A stretch of DNA of 15,645 nucleotides from Nanobdellota archaeon (GTDB lineage Archaea; Nanobdellota; Nanobdellia; Pacearchaeales; GW2011-AR1): NCBI GenBank assembly GCA_018897135.1, contig JAHILJ010000010.1, positions 1 to 15,645 on the forward strand. Reading direction: 5' to 3'. The position numbers and the translations under genes were made by a program. How positions within the stretch are numbered: the first letter of the stretch is position 1; each line of letters opens with the position of its first letter. Below the pieces are notes generated by a model that searched no databases, was not told the origin of the DNA, and saw only the letters and a list, made by a program, of their open reading frames with translations. Below are positions 6,856 to 13,943 of this stretch, one piece after another.

Positions 6856-9018
6856 CTAAAGCAAACCACCCAAGACAATTGAGGTCAATGCGAACAAAGC
6901 AAGTGTTGCAACCAATGCTGTTATAAAATAAAGCACAATTCCTTTTTTCAAGTTCATTGCAATCTTGTGCGTTTTTTCAAGTTTGTCTTCACCAGAATCA
7001 ATTGCAACCAAAGTTCCTGTTAAAATAAAAATTATTTGAACAATATAAATTCCAATTGAAATCTGTAAAAAATAAGGAGGAATCATTTGAGTAACATCAA
7101 ACAATTGCATAATACCACTTACGTTCCCAAGATTTGCAGCGTCCCCGCCCAAGCTTGCTAATTTTAATTTATTTAAAATCGCAGCAATCATCGACGCTAA
7201 ACCAACAACAACACCAGAAAGCAAAGGAGCTAAAAAAGTCATATTACTTTTCATATCTGAAACAATTTCAGCAAGCATATCTCGCAACCTGTCAGTAATT
7301 TTATTTATGTTCTTCACATATTCTGAAATACTCATTAAACTTGCAGCAGCTATTTTCAAACCTTTTTTCGCAGATTCAATAAGAACCCGCATACTTGTTG
7401 AAATTAAATCAGAAGGATAATAAATTATTGCACCACGACCACTATCAAAAATCGCTTTGTCCACACTCATTCCCATTTGTCGAATATTATAATTAACTCT
7501 TCTAAAGAAATCTTCTGTCATTAAACCTTTTGAAGATTCTGCAACTTTTCCAAATGAAAGTTCAGGCGGAGTTCCATTCCCAATTCTATTCCCAAGCTGG
7601 AACAAAGAAGTATTAAATTCTTTTTCTAATTGTTTCGTTTTTGTTCTTTCAAGAATTAAATTTTTTGTTCTTTCTTTATATGACATTGAAAAAAACAAAG
7701 CCAAGCCCAATGGAAAAAACATACTAAGAATCAAAGCACCTGTTCCAAACGGCCCAACAATTCCTGTTCCTGTTTGCATAAATCCAAAAAAAGCTTCACT
7801 GCTTGTGCCTAAACCAAGTTGTGCAAAAGTAAAATCAGAAGGTAATCCAAGCATTTCTGGAAGCGGGGTATAACCAAAAAGCAAAGGCAAAAGACCAAGA
7901 ATAAAAAAAGGCAAACAAATCAAAAATGCTTTATTATATGGTTTCTTATTTGTATATTCTGCATAAAGAGGATTTCTCTCAAGCAAGCTCGACTCGCCAT
8001 AACCTCCAGGTCTTAACAACATAACTTTGTTTGTCAAATAAAAAACAAGAAAAGGAATAATCAAATTAAACAAAAGAAAAACATGAACAGGTTTAATAAA
8101 ATCTCCAACCATTGCAGAAGCAAGAGGCAACAAAGCTAAACCAAGAGTTGGCAACACAACACCAAGCATATAAACATTTGTTAAAGGACTTCGAACATTA
8201 TGCGTGAACTTCAACATTTTATCATAAACACCATCAAGAACAACTTGCAAAGATTTTTCAAGCGTGTTGATTCTTCGAGCATTACTTGGCTCAAATAAAC
8301 TTGCTTCAATTAAATGAAAAGCTTCTATAAATTCAACAGAATAATCTCTCCAAGTTTGTAAATAATTATCCAAGCTTTCTTTTATTGTTGAAAATTTCCC
8401 AACCTGAACATTATAAAAAACTTTTTTAAAATCAAGCGAAAGCGGATATTGCAAATGTTGCGACGCAAAGGAAATTGCTTTTTCTAAATTAGGCGTGTGC
8501 CTCATATAAACAACAATATATAAAATTGCAGGAACCATTTGAGACGAAGCTTTTAATCTCCACTTATTTGCAAGACGATCTGGGTATCCATTAACAAAAT
8601 AAAATAAAAACAAAGAAACAATAATCATTAAAAAGAAAAACAAAACAGGAAAAAATTCTAAACCTCCTTTAATTAGAGTTATTGCAACTGAAAAAAACAA
8701 CCCAATCAGAAAAACAACAACAAAACACATTATACTCAAGGTCAAAGCTTGCCAAGGTTCAATTTCAAGATGAGAAATTTCTATTGCTCGTTTAACTCTT
8801 GCTTCATCTTTTGCAGAAGCCTTTAACTTAATTACATTTCCTAAACTTTTGCACCATCTTTCATATTTTGTAAACTCAGGCGCCATTTCTGCTTTAAACT
8901 TTCTGTACGATTCGCTATAATCGCCCGAATCAATTTCTTGACCTTTCATCTGGCTTTCAATTCGTGCACTATGTTTTCTAAGAATCTCATCTACATTAGA
9001 TCTTTTATTTGGTTGCAT
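6856..9018 (-). CDS. FlaJ/TadC-like type IV pilus platform membrane protein with two T2SSF domains, 720 aa
   Basis: This is the polytopic inner-membrane platform on which the secretion ATPase acts. After a charged cytoplasmic N-terminus (about 1-85) come hydrophobic pairs near 90-145, 280-335, 370-390 and 420-445, then three at the C-terminus, about 9-10 TM segments. Two cytoplasmic helical T2SSF-type domains are visible: one around MRHTPNLEKAISFASQHL, the other around GNGTPPELSFGKVAESS followed by RRVNYNIRQMG. Ordinary FlaJ/ArlJ and GspF proteins are clearly shorter; two domains in one chain recall a TadB-TadC pair fused. I chose the ATG at 9018 because GAGG lies 6 nt before it; an ATG two codons upstream overlaps that motif. 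It stands 248 nt after the ATPase gene with its own elaborate promoter region. Confidence 0.85.
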   Translation of the reverse strand: MQPNKRSNVDEILRKHSARIESQMKGQEIDSGDYSESYRKFKAEMAPEFTKYERWCKSLGNVIKLKASAKDEARVKRAIEISHLEIEPWQALTLSIMCFVVVFLIGLFFSVAITLIKGGLEFFPVLFFFLMIIVSLFLFYFVNGYPDRLANKWRLKASSQMVPAILYIVVYMRHTPNLEKAISFASQHLQYPLSLDFKKVFYNVQVGKFSTIKESLDNYLQTWRDYSVEFIEAFHLIEASLFEPSNARRINTLEKSLQVVLDGVYDKMLKFTHNVRSPLTNVYMLGVVLPTLGLALLPLASAMVGDFIKPVHVFLLFNLIIPFLVFYLTNKVMLLRPGGYGESSLLERNPLYAEYTNKKPYNKAFLICLPFFILGLLPLLFGYTPLPEMLGLPSDFTFAQLGLGTSSEAFFGFMQTGTGIVGPFGTGALILSMFFPLGLALFFSMSYKERTKNLILERTKTKQLEKEFNTSLFQLGNRIGNGTPPELSFGKVAESSKGLMTEDFFRRVNYNIRQMGMSVDKAIFDSGRGAIIYYPSDLISTSMRVLIESAKKGLKIAAASLMSISEYVKNINKITDRLRDMLAEIVSDMKSNMTFLAPLLSGVVVGLASMIAAILNKLKLASLGGDAANLGNVSGIMQLFDVTQMIPPYFLQISIGIYIVQIIFILTGTLVAIDSGEDKLEKTHKIAMNLKKGIVLYFITALVATLALFALTSIVLGGLL

Positions 9019-9050
9019 TGTCATCCTCTTTTATTAACAATCTAATTAAA

Positions 9051-9075
9051 AAGAATTAATAAATGTTTGGAGAAT
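9051..9075 (-). promoter_or_regulatory. Proximal promoter of the platform gene
   Basis: The minus strand reads CCAAACATTTATTAATTC here. The expected transcription start about 26 nt downstream leaves a leader of about 17 nt carrying GAGG before the ATG at 9018. The 25 bases are repeated exactly at 5355-5379. Confidence 0.6.
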
Positions 9076-9089
9076 AAAAGTAAGAAAGA

Positions 9090-9114
9090 GTTACATATGT
9101 AACATTTCTGTTAC
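9090..9114. repeat. Tripartite operator-like palindrome, GTTAC version
   Basis: GTTACATATGTAAC is a perfect 14-bp palindrome (9090-9103), followed after ATTTCT by a third half-site GTTAC (9110-9114). The two GTTAC direct copies are 20 bp apart, two helical turns, with the inverted copy between. It lies just upstream of the proximal TATA box on the minus strand, where archaeal activators usually bind. Confidence 0.6.
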
Positions 9115-9183
9115 AAAACTTTACAAAATGTTTTTGGTTTGGGAAGAATTATTAATAAATGTTTTTTAAGTTGTAATCTTTTT

Positions 9184-9208
9184 GTTCCATATGGAACATT
9201 TATGTTCC
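9184..9208. repeat. Tripartite operator-like palindrome, GTTCC version
   Basis: GTTCCATATGGAAC is a perfect palindrome (9184-9197), followed by ATTTAT and a third half-site GTTCC (9204-9208). Same architecture and spacing as 9090-9114, but the fourth base of every half-site is changed in concert. Confidence 0.6.
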
Positions 9209-9257
9209 ACTTATTTATAATTTTTTGTTTGGGGAGAATTATTAATAAATGTTTTGA

Positions 9258-9274
9258 AGAAATTAAAAATTTCT
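9258..9274 (-). terminator. Possible weak hairpin at the end of the secretion ATPase gene
   Basis: AGAAATT-AAA-AATTTCT is a 7-bp perfect inverted repeat overlapping the TAG stop at 9273. All pairs but two are A-T and no long T-run follows, so its role as an RNA end is doubtful. Confidence 0.2.
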
Positions 9275-11564
9275 ATAATTTCTCCCTCTTTCTCAATTCT
9301 TCATTTAACCACTTTTTCCATTCAGGAAAAACAAACTCACTCAAAGGTAATCCAACTTCTTTTACAATTTCATCTGAAATTTGATGAAAAGCATTATTAG
9401 ATTGTTCATTAAATTCTGACTCCAAAAGATTATTATCTCCAGTTTTTTCAGCAACTTCAACAAGTTCTTTTTTTATTTTTGCACGGAGCAAAATATTATC
9501 ATAAACCGCATCCCAGTTTCCTGCCCAACCTTTTATATTTGAAGCAATATTTTTAATTATCTCGCTATCTCCATTCATCAAATCATCTGTTGGTTCAAGT
9601 TCATCTTTTTCAACATTATATTTCATCAAGTCAACAAAACCTTGCTCTAACATAGGATCTTTTTCCCAGTGCTTTCTAACTTCTGAAATACTCACAACTC
9701 TTTTCCATGAATGCAAACCATCTGCAGATTTTACAGGATTGCAAACAACAATTATATCTGTTGCTTTGAAAGAAGTTGCAGGAACCCCCAAATCATTTAC
9801 AACTCTATCAAAAACCCCATACGGCGACGCACCGTGAATTGTTCCTGCCACAACATTTGCCAACGCCCCAACACGCATTGCTTCATACAAGGCCTTTGCT
9901 TCAACAGAACGAACTTCACCAATAATTAAACAACTATCACCTAAACGCAACGAAGCCCTGATTCCATCATCTGCAGAAACTTCTGTTGTTGTTTTTACCA
10001 AAGCTGAACGAACTTTCATTCTCAAAATATCATATTTCAACTTCCTCAAAGATTCAACAGGAAGTTCTAAAGAATCTTCAATAACAATAACTCTAAACTT
10101 AGGAATAATTTCTTGCATCAAACTTCCAAGCAAAGAAGTTTTACCAGAACTACGCGTTCCTGCAACCAAAAGAGTTCGCGAACCGTCAATTAAAAAACTT
10201 AACAAGCCGGCTGCAAGAGGATTCAACATTTTATTTTGAACAAAAAGCGGAAGTGTCCACGGATCTTCCCTATGTCTACGAATTGAATAAGCTAATCCAT
10301 CAGGCGACAAAGGAGTTTGAATAATTGCAATTCTCGCCCTAAGTTTTCCAATTTCCAACTGAGTATCTAAAATAGGATTTGCCTCGTCAAGTGGCCGACC
10401 TGAAATCATTCTAAACTTCGCTGCCCACGAATCAACATCTTCTTGACTTGGCAAAATATTTGAAGAACATTCATCAAAAGTTTGGTGTTTTAAAAAAATA
10501 TTTGTTAAAGGAATTGGAGCATTCAAAGAAATATCTTGAAGCTGTTTATCTTGCAATAAAACTTCAATCAACCCAAAACCAATTGTATGTCGAACAAGAA
10601 TTGTTGACAACTTATTCAAATCAGAATAACTCAACCCAATTTTTTTTGTCTGCGAAAGATCTTGCAACAAATCTTTTGAAATATTAAAAAAGACCTGCCT
10701 AGTTCTTTCTGTATCTGTAAACTCTTCTGCCTGAGGTTGATGCTCAATTAAAACACTTCTCGCCAAATTCAAAAGCAAGTTATGGTCTTCACTTAAAGAA
10801 TTTTCAGGAGGCATTAAATGATAAATAAACTTTGCATCATTTTTTCTTTTCAAAATTGTAACATTAGAAACATCATACTCTCCATTTGAAATTTTATATT
10901 GGTCAATAATTTCTGCATCCGCAGGCAAATCAGAAACCAAACGAGTAAAAGTAAAATTAGGAATCACATCTGGTTTAAAAAGTTTATAATAAATTTCCCG
11001 ATTTCCTCTTGAATAATTTTCTAAAAAAGGTCTTGCTTTTTGAAGTATTTGAGTTTTTTCAAACAAGTTCAAAATTTTTTCAAGCAAATGAGCATAGTTC
11101 ATAAAATCAGCTCTTCTATCTGGACCCACTTTATCTAAATCTATTTTAGATTCAATTATAATTTTCTTTAATTCAAAATAAGCAGAAATAGGATCTTGCT
11201 TTAACAAAAGCAAATATGAAAAAAGTTGATTATATCTTTTTGAAAAAAGACCTTCGACATTTGTAATAAGTTTTTCTTGTGACAAAATTTTTTCTTGCTT
11301 AACAAGATAAACATAAAGTTGCGCGATTTCTAAAAGAAAAGAAGTTTCTTGAAAATCATAATTATAATTTTTCTGTTGAACAAAAACAATTCGAGAAACA
11401 TTTGGATTTTCAATTAAAGAATCAACAGTTCTTTCCATGATTTCAGAAGAATCTGCCAAGCTCGGAACAAACAGTGCTCCAAGATAATTAATATAAAGAA
11501 CATCTTCGCCTGCTTCCCTCTGCACTTCATGAGAATATAATTTCGCTCCTTCTGCAAATTTCAT
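9273..11564 (-). CDS. Archaeal type II/IV secretion system ATPase (FlaI/TadA/GspE superfamily), 763 aa
   Basis: This is the cytoplasmic motor that drives pilus or pseudopilus assembly. Walker A is AGTRSSGKTS (K475), the Asp box VIVIEDSLELP follows, then the Walker B region CLIIGEVRS (E550) and the His box GTIHGAS (H577); GKLRARIAIIQTPLS and YSIRRHRED just upstream are the usual N2-domain arginine segments. It is longer than typical FlaI/ArlI (about 500-550 aa): about 200 extra N-terminal residues precede the VIPNFTFTRLVSDLPADAE segment, and a charged helical tail of about 130 residues follows the core. All catalytic boxes are intact. A TATA-like TTTTAAAC 25 nt before the ATG at 11564 fits a leaderless message, and the promoter is back to back with that of the 108-aa gene. 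Without ArlH nearby I do not call it arlI. Confidence 0.9.
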   Translation of the reverse strand: MKFAEGAKLYSHEVQREAGEDVLYINYLGALFVPSLADSSEIMERTVDSLIENPNVSRIVFVQQKNYNYDFQETSFLLEIAQLYVYLVKQEKILSQEKLITNVEGLFSKRYNQLFSYLLLLKQDPISAYFELKKIIIESKIDLDKVGPDRRADFMNYAHLLEKILNLFEKTQILQKARPFLENYSRGNREIYYKLFKPDVIPNFTFTRLVSDLPADAEIIDQYKISNGEYDVSNVTILKRKNDAKFIYHLMPPENSLSEDHNLLLNLARSVLIEHQPQAEEFTDTERTRQVFFNISKDLLQDLSQTKKIGLSYSDLNKLSTILVRHTIGFGLIEVLLQDKQLQDISLNAPIPLTNIFLKHQTFDECSSNILPSQEDVDSWAAKFRMISGRPLDEANPILDTQLEIGKLRARIAIIQTPLSPDGLAYSIRRHREDPWTLPLFVQNKMLNPLAAGLLSFLIDGSRTLLVAGTRSSGKTSLLGSLMQEIIPKFRVIVIEDSLELPVESLRKLKYDILRMKVRSALVKTTTEVSADDGIRASLRLGDSCLIIGEVRSVEAKALYEAMRVGALANVVAGTIHGASPYGVFDRVVNDLGVPATSFKATDIIVVCNPVKSADGLHSWKRVVSISEVRKHWEKDPMLEQGFVDLMKYNVEKDELEPTDDLMNGDSEIIKNIASNIKGWAGNWDAVYDNILLRAKIKKELVEVAEKTGDNNLLESEFNEQSNNAFHQISDEIVKEVGLPLSEFVFPEWKKWLNEELRKREKL

Positions 11565-11584
11565 ACATTAAAGAAGTTCACATA

Positions 11585-11592
11585 GTTTAAAA
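11585..11592 (-). promoter_or_regulatory. TATA box for the secretion ATPase gene
   Basis: Minus-strand CATTTTAAACTA is centred 25 nt before the ATG at 11564. Together with the divergent box at 11617-11625 it forms a compact two-way promoter. Confidence 0.5.
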
Positions 11593-11616
11593 TGTTTTTC
11601 GTGTTAAAAAGAAACA

Positions 11617-11625
11617 AATTTAAAC
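11617..11625 (+). promoter_or_regulatory. TATA box for the 108-aa coiled-coil gene
   Basis: AATTTAAAC is centred 25 nt before the ATG at 11646. This spacing decides the start against an ATG 18 codons upstream, which lies ahead of the box. Confidence 0.55.
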
Positions 11626-11645
11626 TCCCCAGTCCTTTCTCAATT

Positions 11646-11972
11646 ATGGATGAACAAGAATATTCTGGACAAACATATAATGATTCAAATTTAAAAATAA
11701 GAGATGTTGAAGAAAGACAAAGGATTCTCAAAGACAGACTTTTATTGATTGGCCAAAACTTAATCGACATAAAAGAAAAAACAACACAAGATATTTTAGA
11801 AATAAAAAAAGATATTGAAATTTTAAAACAACATGCAGAAAGAACAAAAATGTTTTTAGAAACAGCTTCAAAAGAATTTTCAAAGTTCGCAAAAAAAGAG
11901 GATTTAGAAATTTTGTCAAAACAAGCAAAAATGTTCCAGCCCTTGGACCTTATTGAAAGACCAAAATTATAA
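11646..11972 (+). CDS. Small soluble coiled-coil protein divergent from the secretion ATPase, 108 aa
   Basis: MDEQEYSGQTYNDSN leads into a long charged helical region with heptad-like hydrophobics (about 18-90: VEERQRILKDRLLLIGQNLI, then DILEIKKDIEILKQH) and ends in LSKQAKMFQPLDLIERPKL. There is no signal peptide or TM helix, so it should be cytoplasmic. The upstream in-frame ATG at 11592 is rejected because the TATA box lies between the two. It is divergent from the ATPase gene and heads a likely pair with the 250-aa gene. A cytoplasmic ring or adaptor role comparable to ArlC/D/E is a tempting guess from context; I see no sequence match to those proteins. Confidence 0.75.
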   Translation: MDEQEYSGQTYNDSNLKIRDVEERQRILKDRLLLIGQNLIDIKEKTTQDILEIKKDIEILKQHAERTKMFLETASKEFSKFAKKEDLEILSKQAKMFQPLDLIERPKL

Positions 11973-11980
11973 TAACAATT

Positions 11981-11988
11981 TTTATAAA
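11981..11988 (+). promoter_or_regulatory. TATA box for the 250-aa gene
   Basis: TTTTTATAAATC is centred 26 nt before the ATG at 12010 and lies just after the stop of the 108-aa gene, giving leaderless expression independent of it. Confidence 0.6.
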
Positions 11989-12009
11989 TCTCTTTAACTT
12001 AAAAACAAA

Positions 12010-12762
12010 ATGGGTGCACTAGATAAAATAACACAAATGAAACATCAGGGAATGTCAGACCAAGATATTATGACTGCTCTAAAAGAACAAGGAATGTCTC
12101 CAAGAAATATAAACGAAGGTTTTTCCCAAGCAAAAGTAAAAAACGCTGTTACAAATCCAGAAAATAATCAAGAGATAGATCCAAACTTTATGGAAAACCC
12201 GCCAGCACCAGTCCAATCTAATTTTAATCCAAACGCATATTCACAACCAGCTCAAGAAAATTCATACGAGCCACCACAAAATACCTACGAACCGCCAGTT
12301 CAACAAGAATCTTATGCTCCTCAACAACAAAATGTCTATGCACCAGCACCTCAGGAAAATTATGCTCCTGCTCCACAAACTCAAGAAGAATATTATCCTC
12401 AAGAAAACTATGGTTCAACAGGGTATGATGACTATAATTCAGGAACAAACACAGACACAACAATAGAAATTTCAGAACAAGTTTTTGAAGAAAAAATTAA
12501 AAAAACAAATAAAAAAATAACAGAACTAACTGAATTTAAAAATTTGGCAGAAACAAAAATAGAAAACATTTCTGAAAGATTAAAAAGAATTGAAACAATA
12601 ATTGATAAACTTCAAATATCTATTCTTGAAAAAATAGGTTCTTATGGAGAAAATCTTGGAAGCATAAAAAAAGAAATGTCTATGATGCAAGATTCTTTTG
12701 GAAAACTTGTCGGCTCTTCAACAAAAAAGAAAACTCATACAACTCATTCTAAGAAAAAGTAA
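12010..12762 (+). CDS. Pro/Gln/Tyr-rich linker plus coiled-coil protein, 250 aa
   Basis: Three parts are visible. Residues 1-48 are helical and contain a 14-residue internal repeat, QGMSDQDIMTAL (13-24) and QGMSPRNINEGF (27-38), like a helical hairpin. Residues about 60-148 are a low-complexity Pro/Gln/Tyr/Glu linker with YxPPQ, YAPQ and YAPAP units, likely disordered. Residues about 152-235 form a coiled coil (FEEKIKKTNKKITELTEFKN, then ERLKRIETIIDKLQISILEK), ending in a Lys-rich tail. No membrane segment. It follows the 108-aa coiled-coil gene beside the secretion ATPase; a tether or regulator of the machine is possible but inferred. Its stop is 9 nt from the stop of the convergent 204-aa gene. 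Confidence 0.75.
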   Translation: MGALDKITQMKHQGMSDQDIMTALKEQGMSPRNINEGFSQAKVKNAVTNPENNQEIDPNFMENPPAPVQSNFNPNAYSQPAQENSYEPPQNTYEPPVQQESYAPQQQNVYAPAPQENYAPAPQTQEEYYPQENYGSTGYDDYNSGTNTDTTIEISEQVFEEKIKKTNKKITELTEFKNLAETKIENISERLKRIETIIDKLQISILEKIGSYGENLGSIKKEMSMMQDSFGKLVGSSTKKKTHTTHSKKK

Positions 12763-12771
12763 AATTTAAAA

Positions 12772-13386
12772 TTATTCGTTATCCCCCCCAAGAAGACCAC
12801 TAAGAGGAATTTTCATCATTGGTTTGTTAGAATCTTTTTTCCTAGTAGATAAAATAATTGCAACAACAAATCCAATTAAAATAATTAACCAACTATAATT
12901 ATACCAAAAGATTGACATATTGAAAGTGCCAAAAGTCCAACCAAACACTTTAAAGGAATCTGTAATTATCCAAATAATAAGTGCAAAAAAACAAATTGAA
13001 AGAAAAACTAATACCCAATTATTCTCTTTATTTGTTGGAATAAATAAACCACCTAAAACAAGAACAACTAACAGAATTGCAAGACCAACACCCAGCTTAG
13101 GGAAAATTTCTGCAAAAAATCTAGGAACAATCTCAAACTGTAAAGCCATTAATCCAACAACCATAGAAATTATTGCATTAATAACATTATTTGGCTCAGT
13201 ACTGCTAGTCCCACTTTTTTTAGTAAACAAGGGCATTTTCCCAAGCAACCCATAGATTAAAGAAAAAATTAAAAGAAATGGAAACACGTAACTAAAAACT
13301 CCTTGCTGTTCCCATTGAGATAATACATTTCCAATTGTCCCTCCATAATACCCATAAGAAGCTAATGAAATAATACCACCTAACAT
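12772..13386 (-). CDS. Polytopic membrane protein, 204 aa, paralogous in layout to its neighbour
   Basis: About five to six hydrophobic segments. After an aromatic/Gly-rich N-terminus comes YVFPFLLIFSLIYGLLGK (33-50), then NVINAIISMVVGLMALQF, a very hydrophobic LAILLVVLVLGGLF, and a C-terminal pair (WVLVFLSICFFALIIWI and WLIILIGFVVAIIL) before a charged tail. The order FPFLLIF, then a small-residue helix ending near a Pro-Arg/Lys, then two or three more helices matches the 164-aa gene next door. Own TATA box 26 nt upstream. No known transporter or enzyme motif seen; function unknown. Confidence 0.7.
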   Translation of the reverse strand: MLGGIISLASYGYYGGTIGNVLSQWEQQGVFSYVFPFLLIFSLIYGLLGKMPLFTKKSGTSSTEPNNVINAIISMVVGLMALQFEIVPRFFAEIFPKLGVGLAILLVVLVLGGLFIPTNKENNWVLVFLSICFFALIIWIITDSFKVFGWTFGTFNMSIFWYNYSWLIILIGFVVAIILSTRKKDSNKPMMKIPLSGLLGGDNE

Positions 13387-13408
13387 ATTAATCTTTATTA
13401 AACATTAT

Positions 13409-13416
13409 TTATAAAT
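13409..13416 (-). promoter_or_regulatory. TATA box for the 204-aa membrane protein gene
   Basis: Minus-strand ATATTTATAAATAA is centred 26 nt before the ATG at 13386, in the 57-nt gap after the 164-aa gene. Confidence 0.55.
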
Positions 13417-13443
13417 ATTCTTATTCTGCAGATTTATAAATTA

Positions 13444-13938
13444 TTATTTAGAACTTTTCAAAACAAGAGCAATAGCACCAGCAATTACAATAATAAACAA
13501 AAAGTTTGTCCAAAAGCCTTCGCTCCAAGATTGATGAAACAAGAAATCAAAAACTCCTGGGAAAATTCCAGTAACACTAAATAAAAGAACAACAACTGCA
13601 AGAACAATTGCAATTCCAATAACCCACTTAAGTCCTTTTGAAGAATCCCCAAATTTCAACCCTTCCTCTCCTGCAATAAAACCCCAAATAAGTAAAACCA
13701 CAAAAACCACAACAAGTGAAACAGTTAAAAATAAAATCAAATTTCCAACAACCATTTTTGGGAAAACAGCTCCAACAAAAATTAAACCAAGAACAAAAGA
13801 CAGAAGCGCATCTAATTGTTTATTATCACCTAAAACTTTTGTTTTTTCAAGAATTGCAAAACAAATAAGAAATATTAATAAAAATGGAAAAACAAAATCT
13901 GTAAAAAGCCAGTGTTGTAAAATAGTTTCAGTCGCCAT
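13444..13938 (-). CDS. Polytopic membrane protein, 164 aa, paralogous in layout to the 204-aa protein
   Basis: Five or so TM helices: FVFPFLLIFLICFAILEKTK (15-34), LDALLSFVLGLIFVGAVFPK, a Val/Leu-rich segment, WVIGIAIVLAVVVLLF, and a C-terminal FLFIIVIAGAIALVL. It shares FPFLLIF at residues 17-23 with its neighbour (35-41 there) and the same helix order. The start lies 5 nt after the stop of the PRC-barrel gene, so the two are surely cotranscribed; no promoter is visible between them. No catalytic motif. The pairing with a PRC-barrel protein hints at a membrane complex, but I cannot name it. Confidence 0.7.
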   Translation of the reverse strand: MATETILQHWLFTDFVFPFLLIFLICFAILEKTKVLGDNKQLDALLSFVLGLIFVGAVFPKMVVGNLILFLTVSLVVVFVVLLIWGFIAGEEGLKFGDSSKGLKWVIGIAIVLAVVVLLFSVTGIFPGVFDFLFHQSWSEGFWTNFLFIIVIAGAIALVLKSSK

Positions 13939-13943
13939 GTTTT

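Larger units (their letters stand above)
9025..9272 (-). promoter_or_regulatory. Regulatory spacer between secretion ATPase and platform genes, built of tandem promoter/operator units
   Basis: There is no gene here. Three copies of the block ATTAATAAATGTTT (read on plus) occur at 9055-9068, 9151-9164 and 9241-9254, each containing a minus-strand TATA-like AACATTTATTAAT. Between them lie two related palindromes. The layout box-palindrome-GTTTGGG repeats with a period of about 90-96 bp, so the region is a tandem duplication plus a third partial unit at the ATPase end. The box nearest the platform gene is 43 nt before its ATG, leaving a short leader with an SD. Confidence 0.6.

Noticed and set aside
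9051..9254. CRISPR-like array between ATPase and platform genes
   Set aside because: Only two to three imperfect units, the in-between sequence is itself duplicated rather than unique, and no cas genes are present.
9139..9384. Plus-strand open frame of 81 codons across the ATPase-platform spacer and the ATPase 3' end
   Set aside because: It reads through the tandem promoter repeats (its start repeats GRIINKCF) and then antisense to the ATPase gene; low-complexity product, no start signals.
11592..11645. N-terminal extension of the 108-aa coiled-coil gene from the ATG at 11592
   Set aside because: The TATA box at 11617-11625 lies downstream of that ATG and is correctly spaced for the ATG at 11646.
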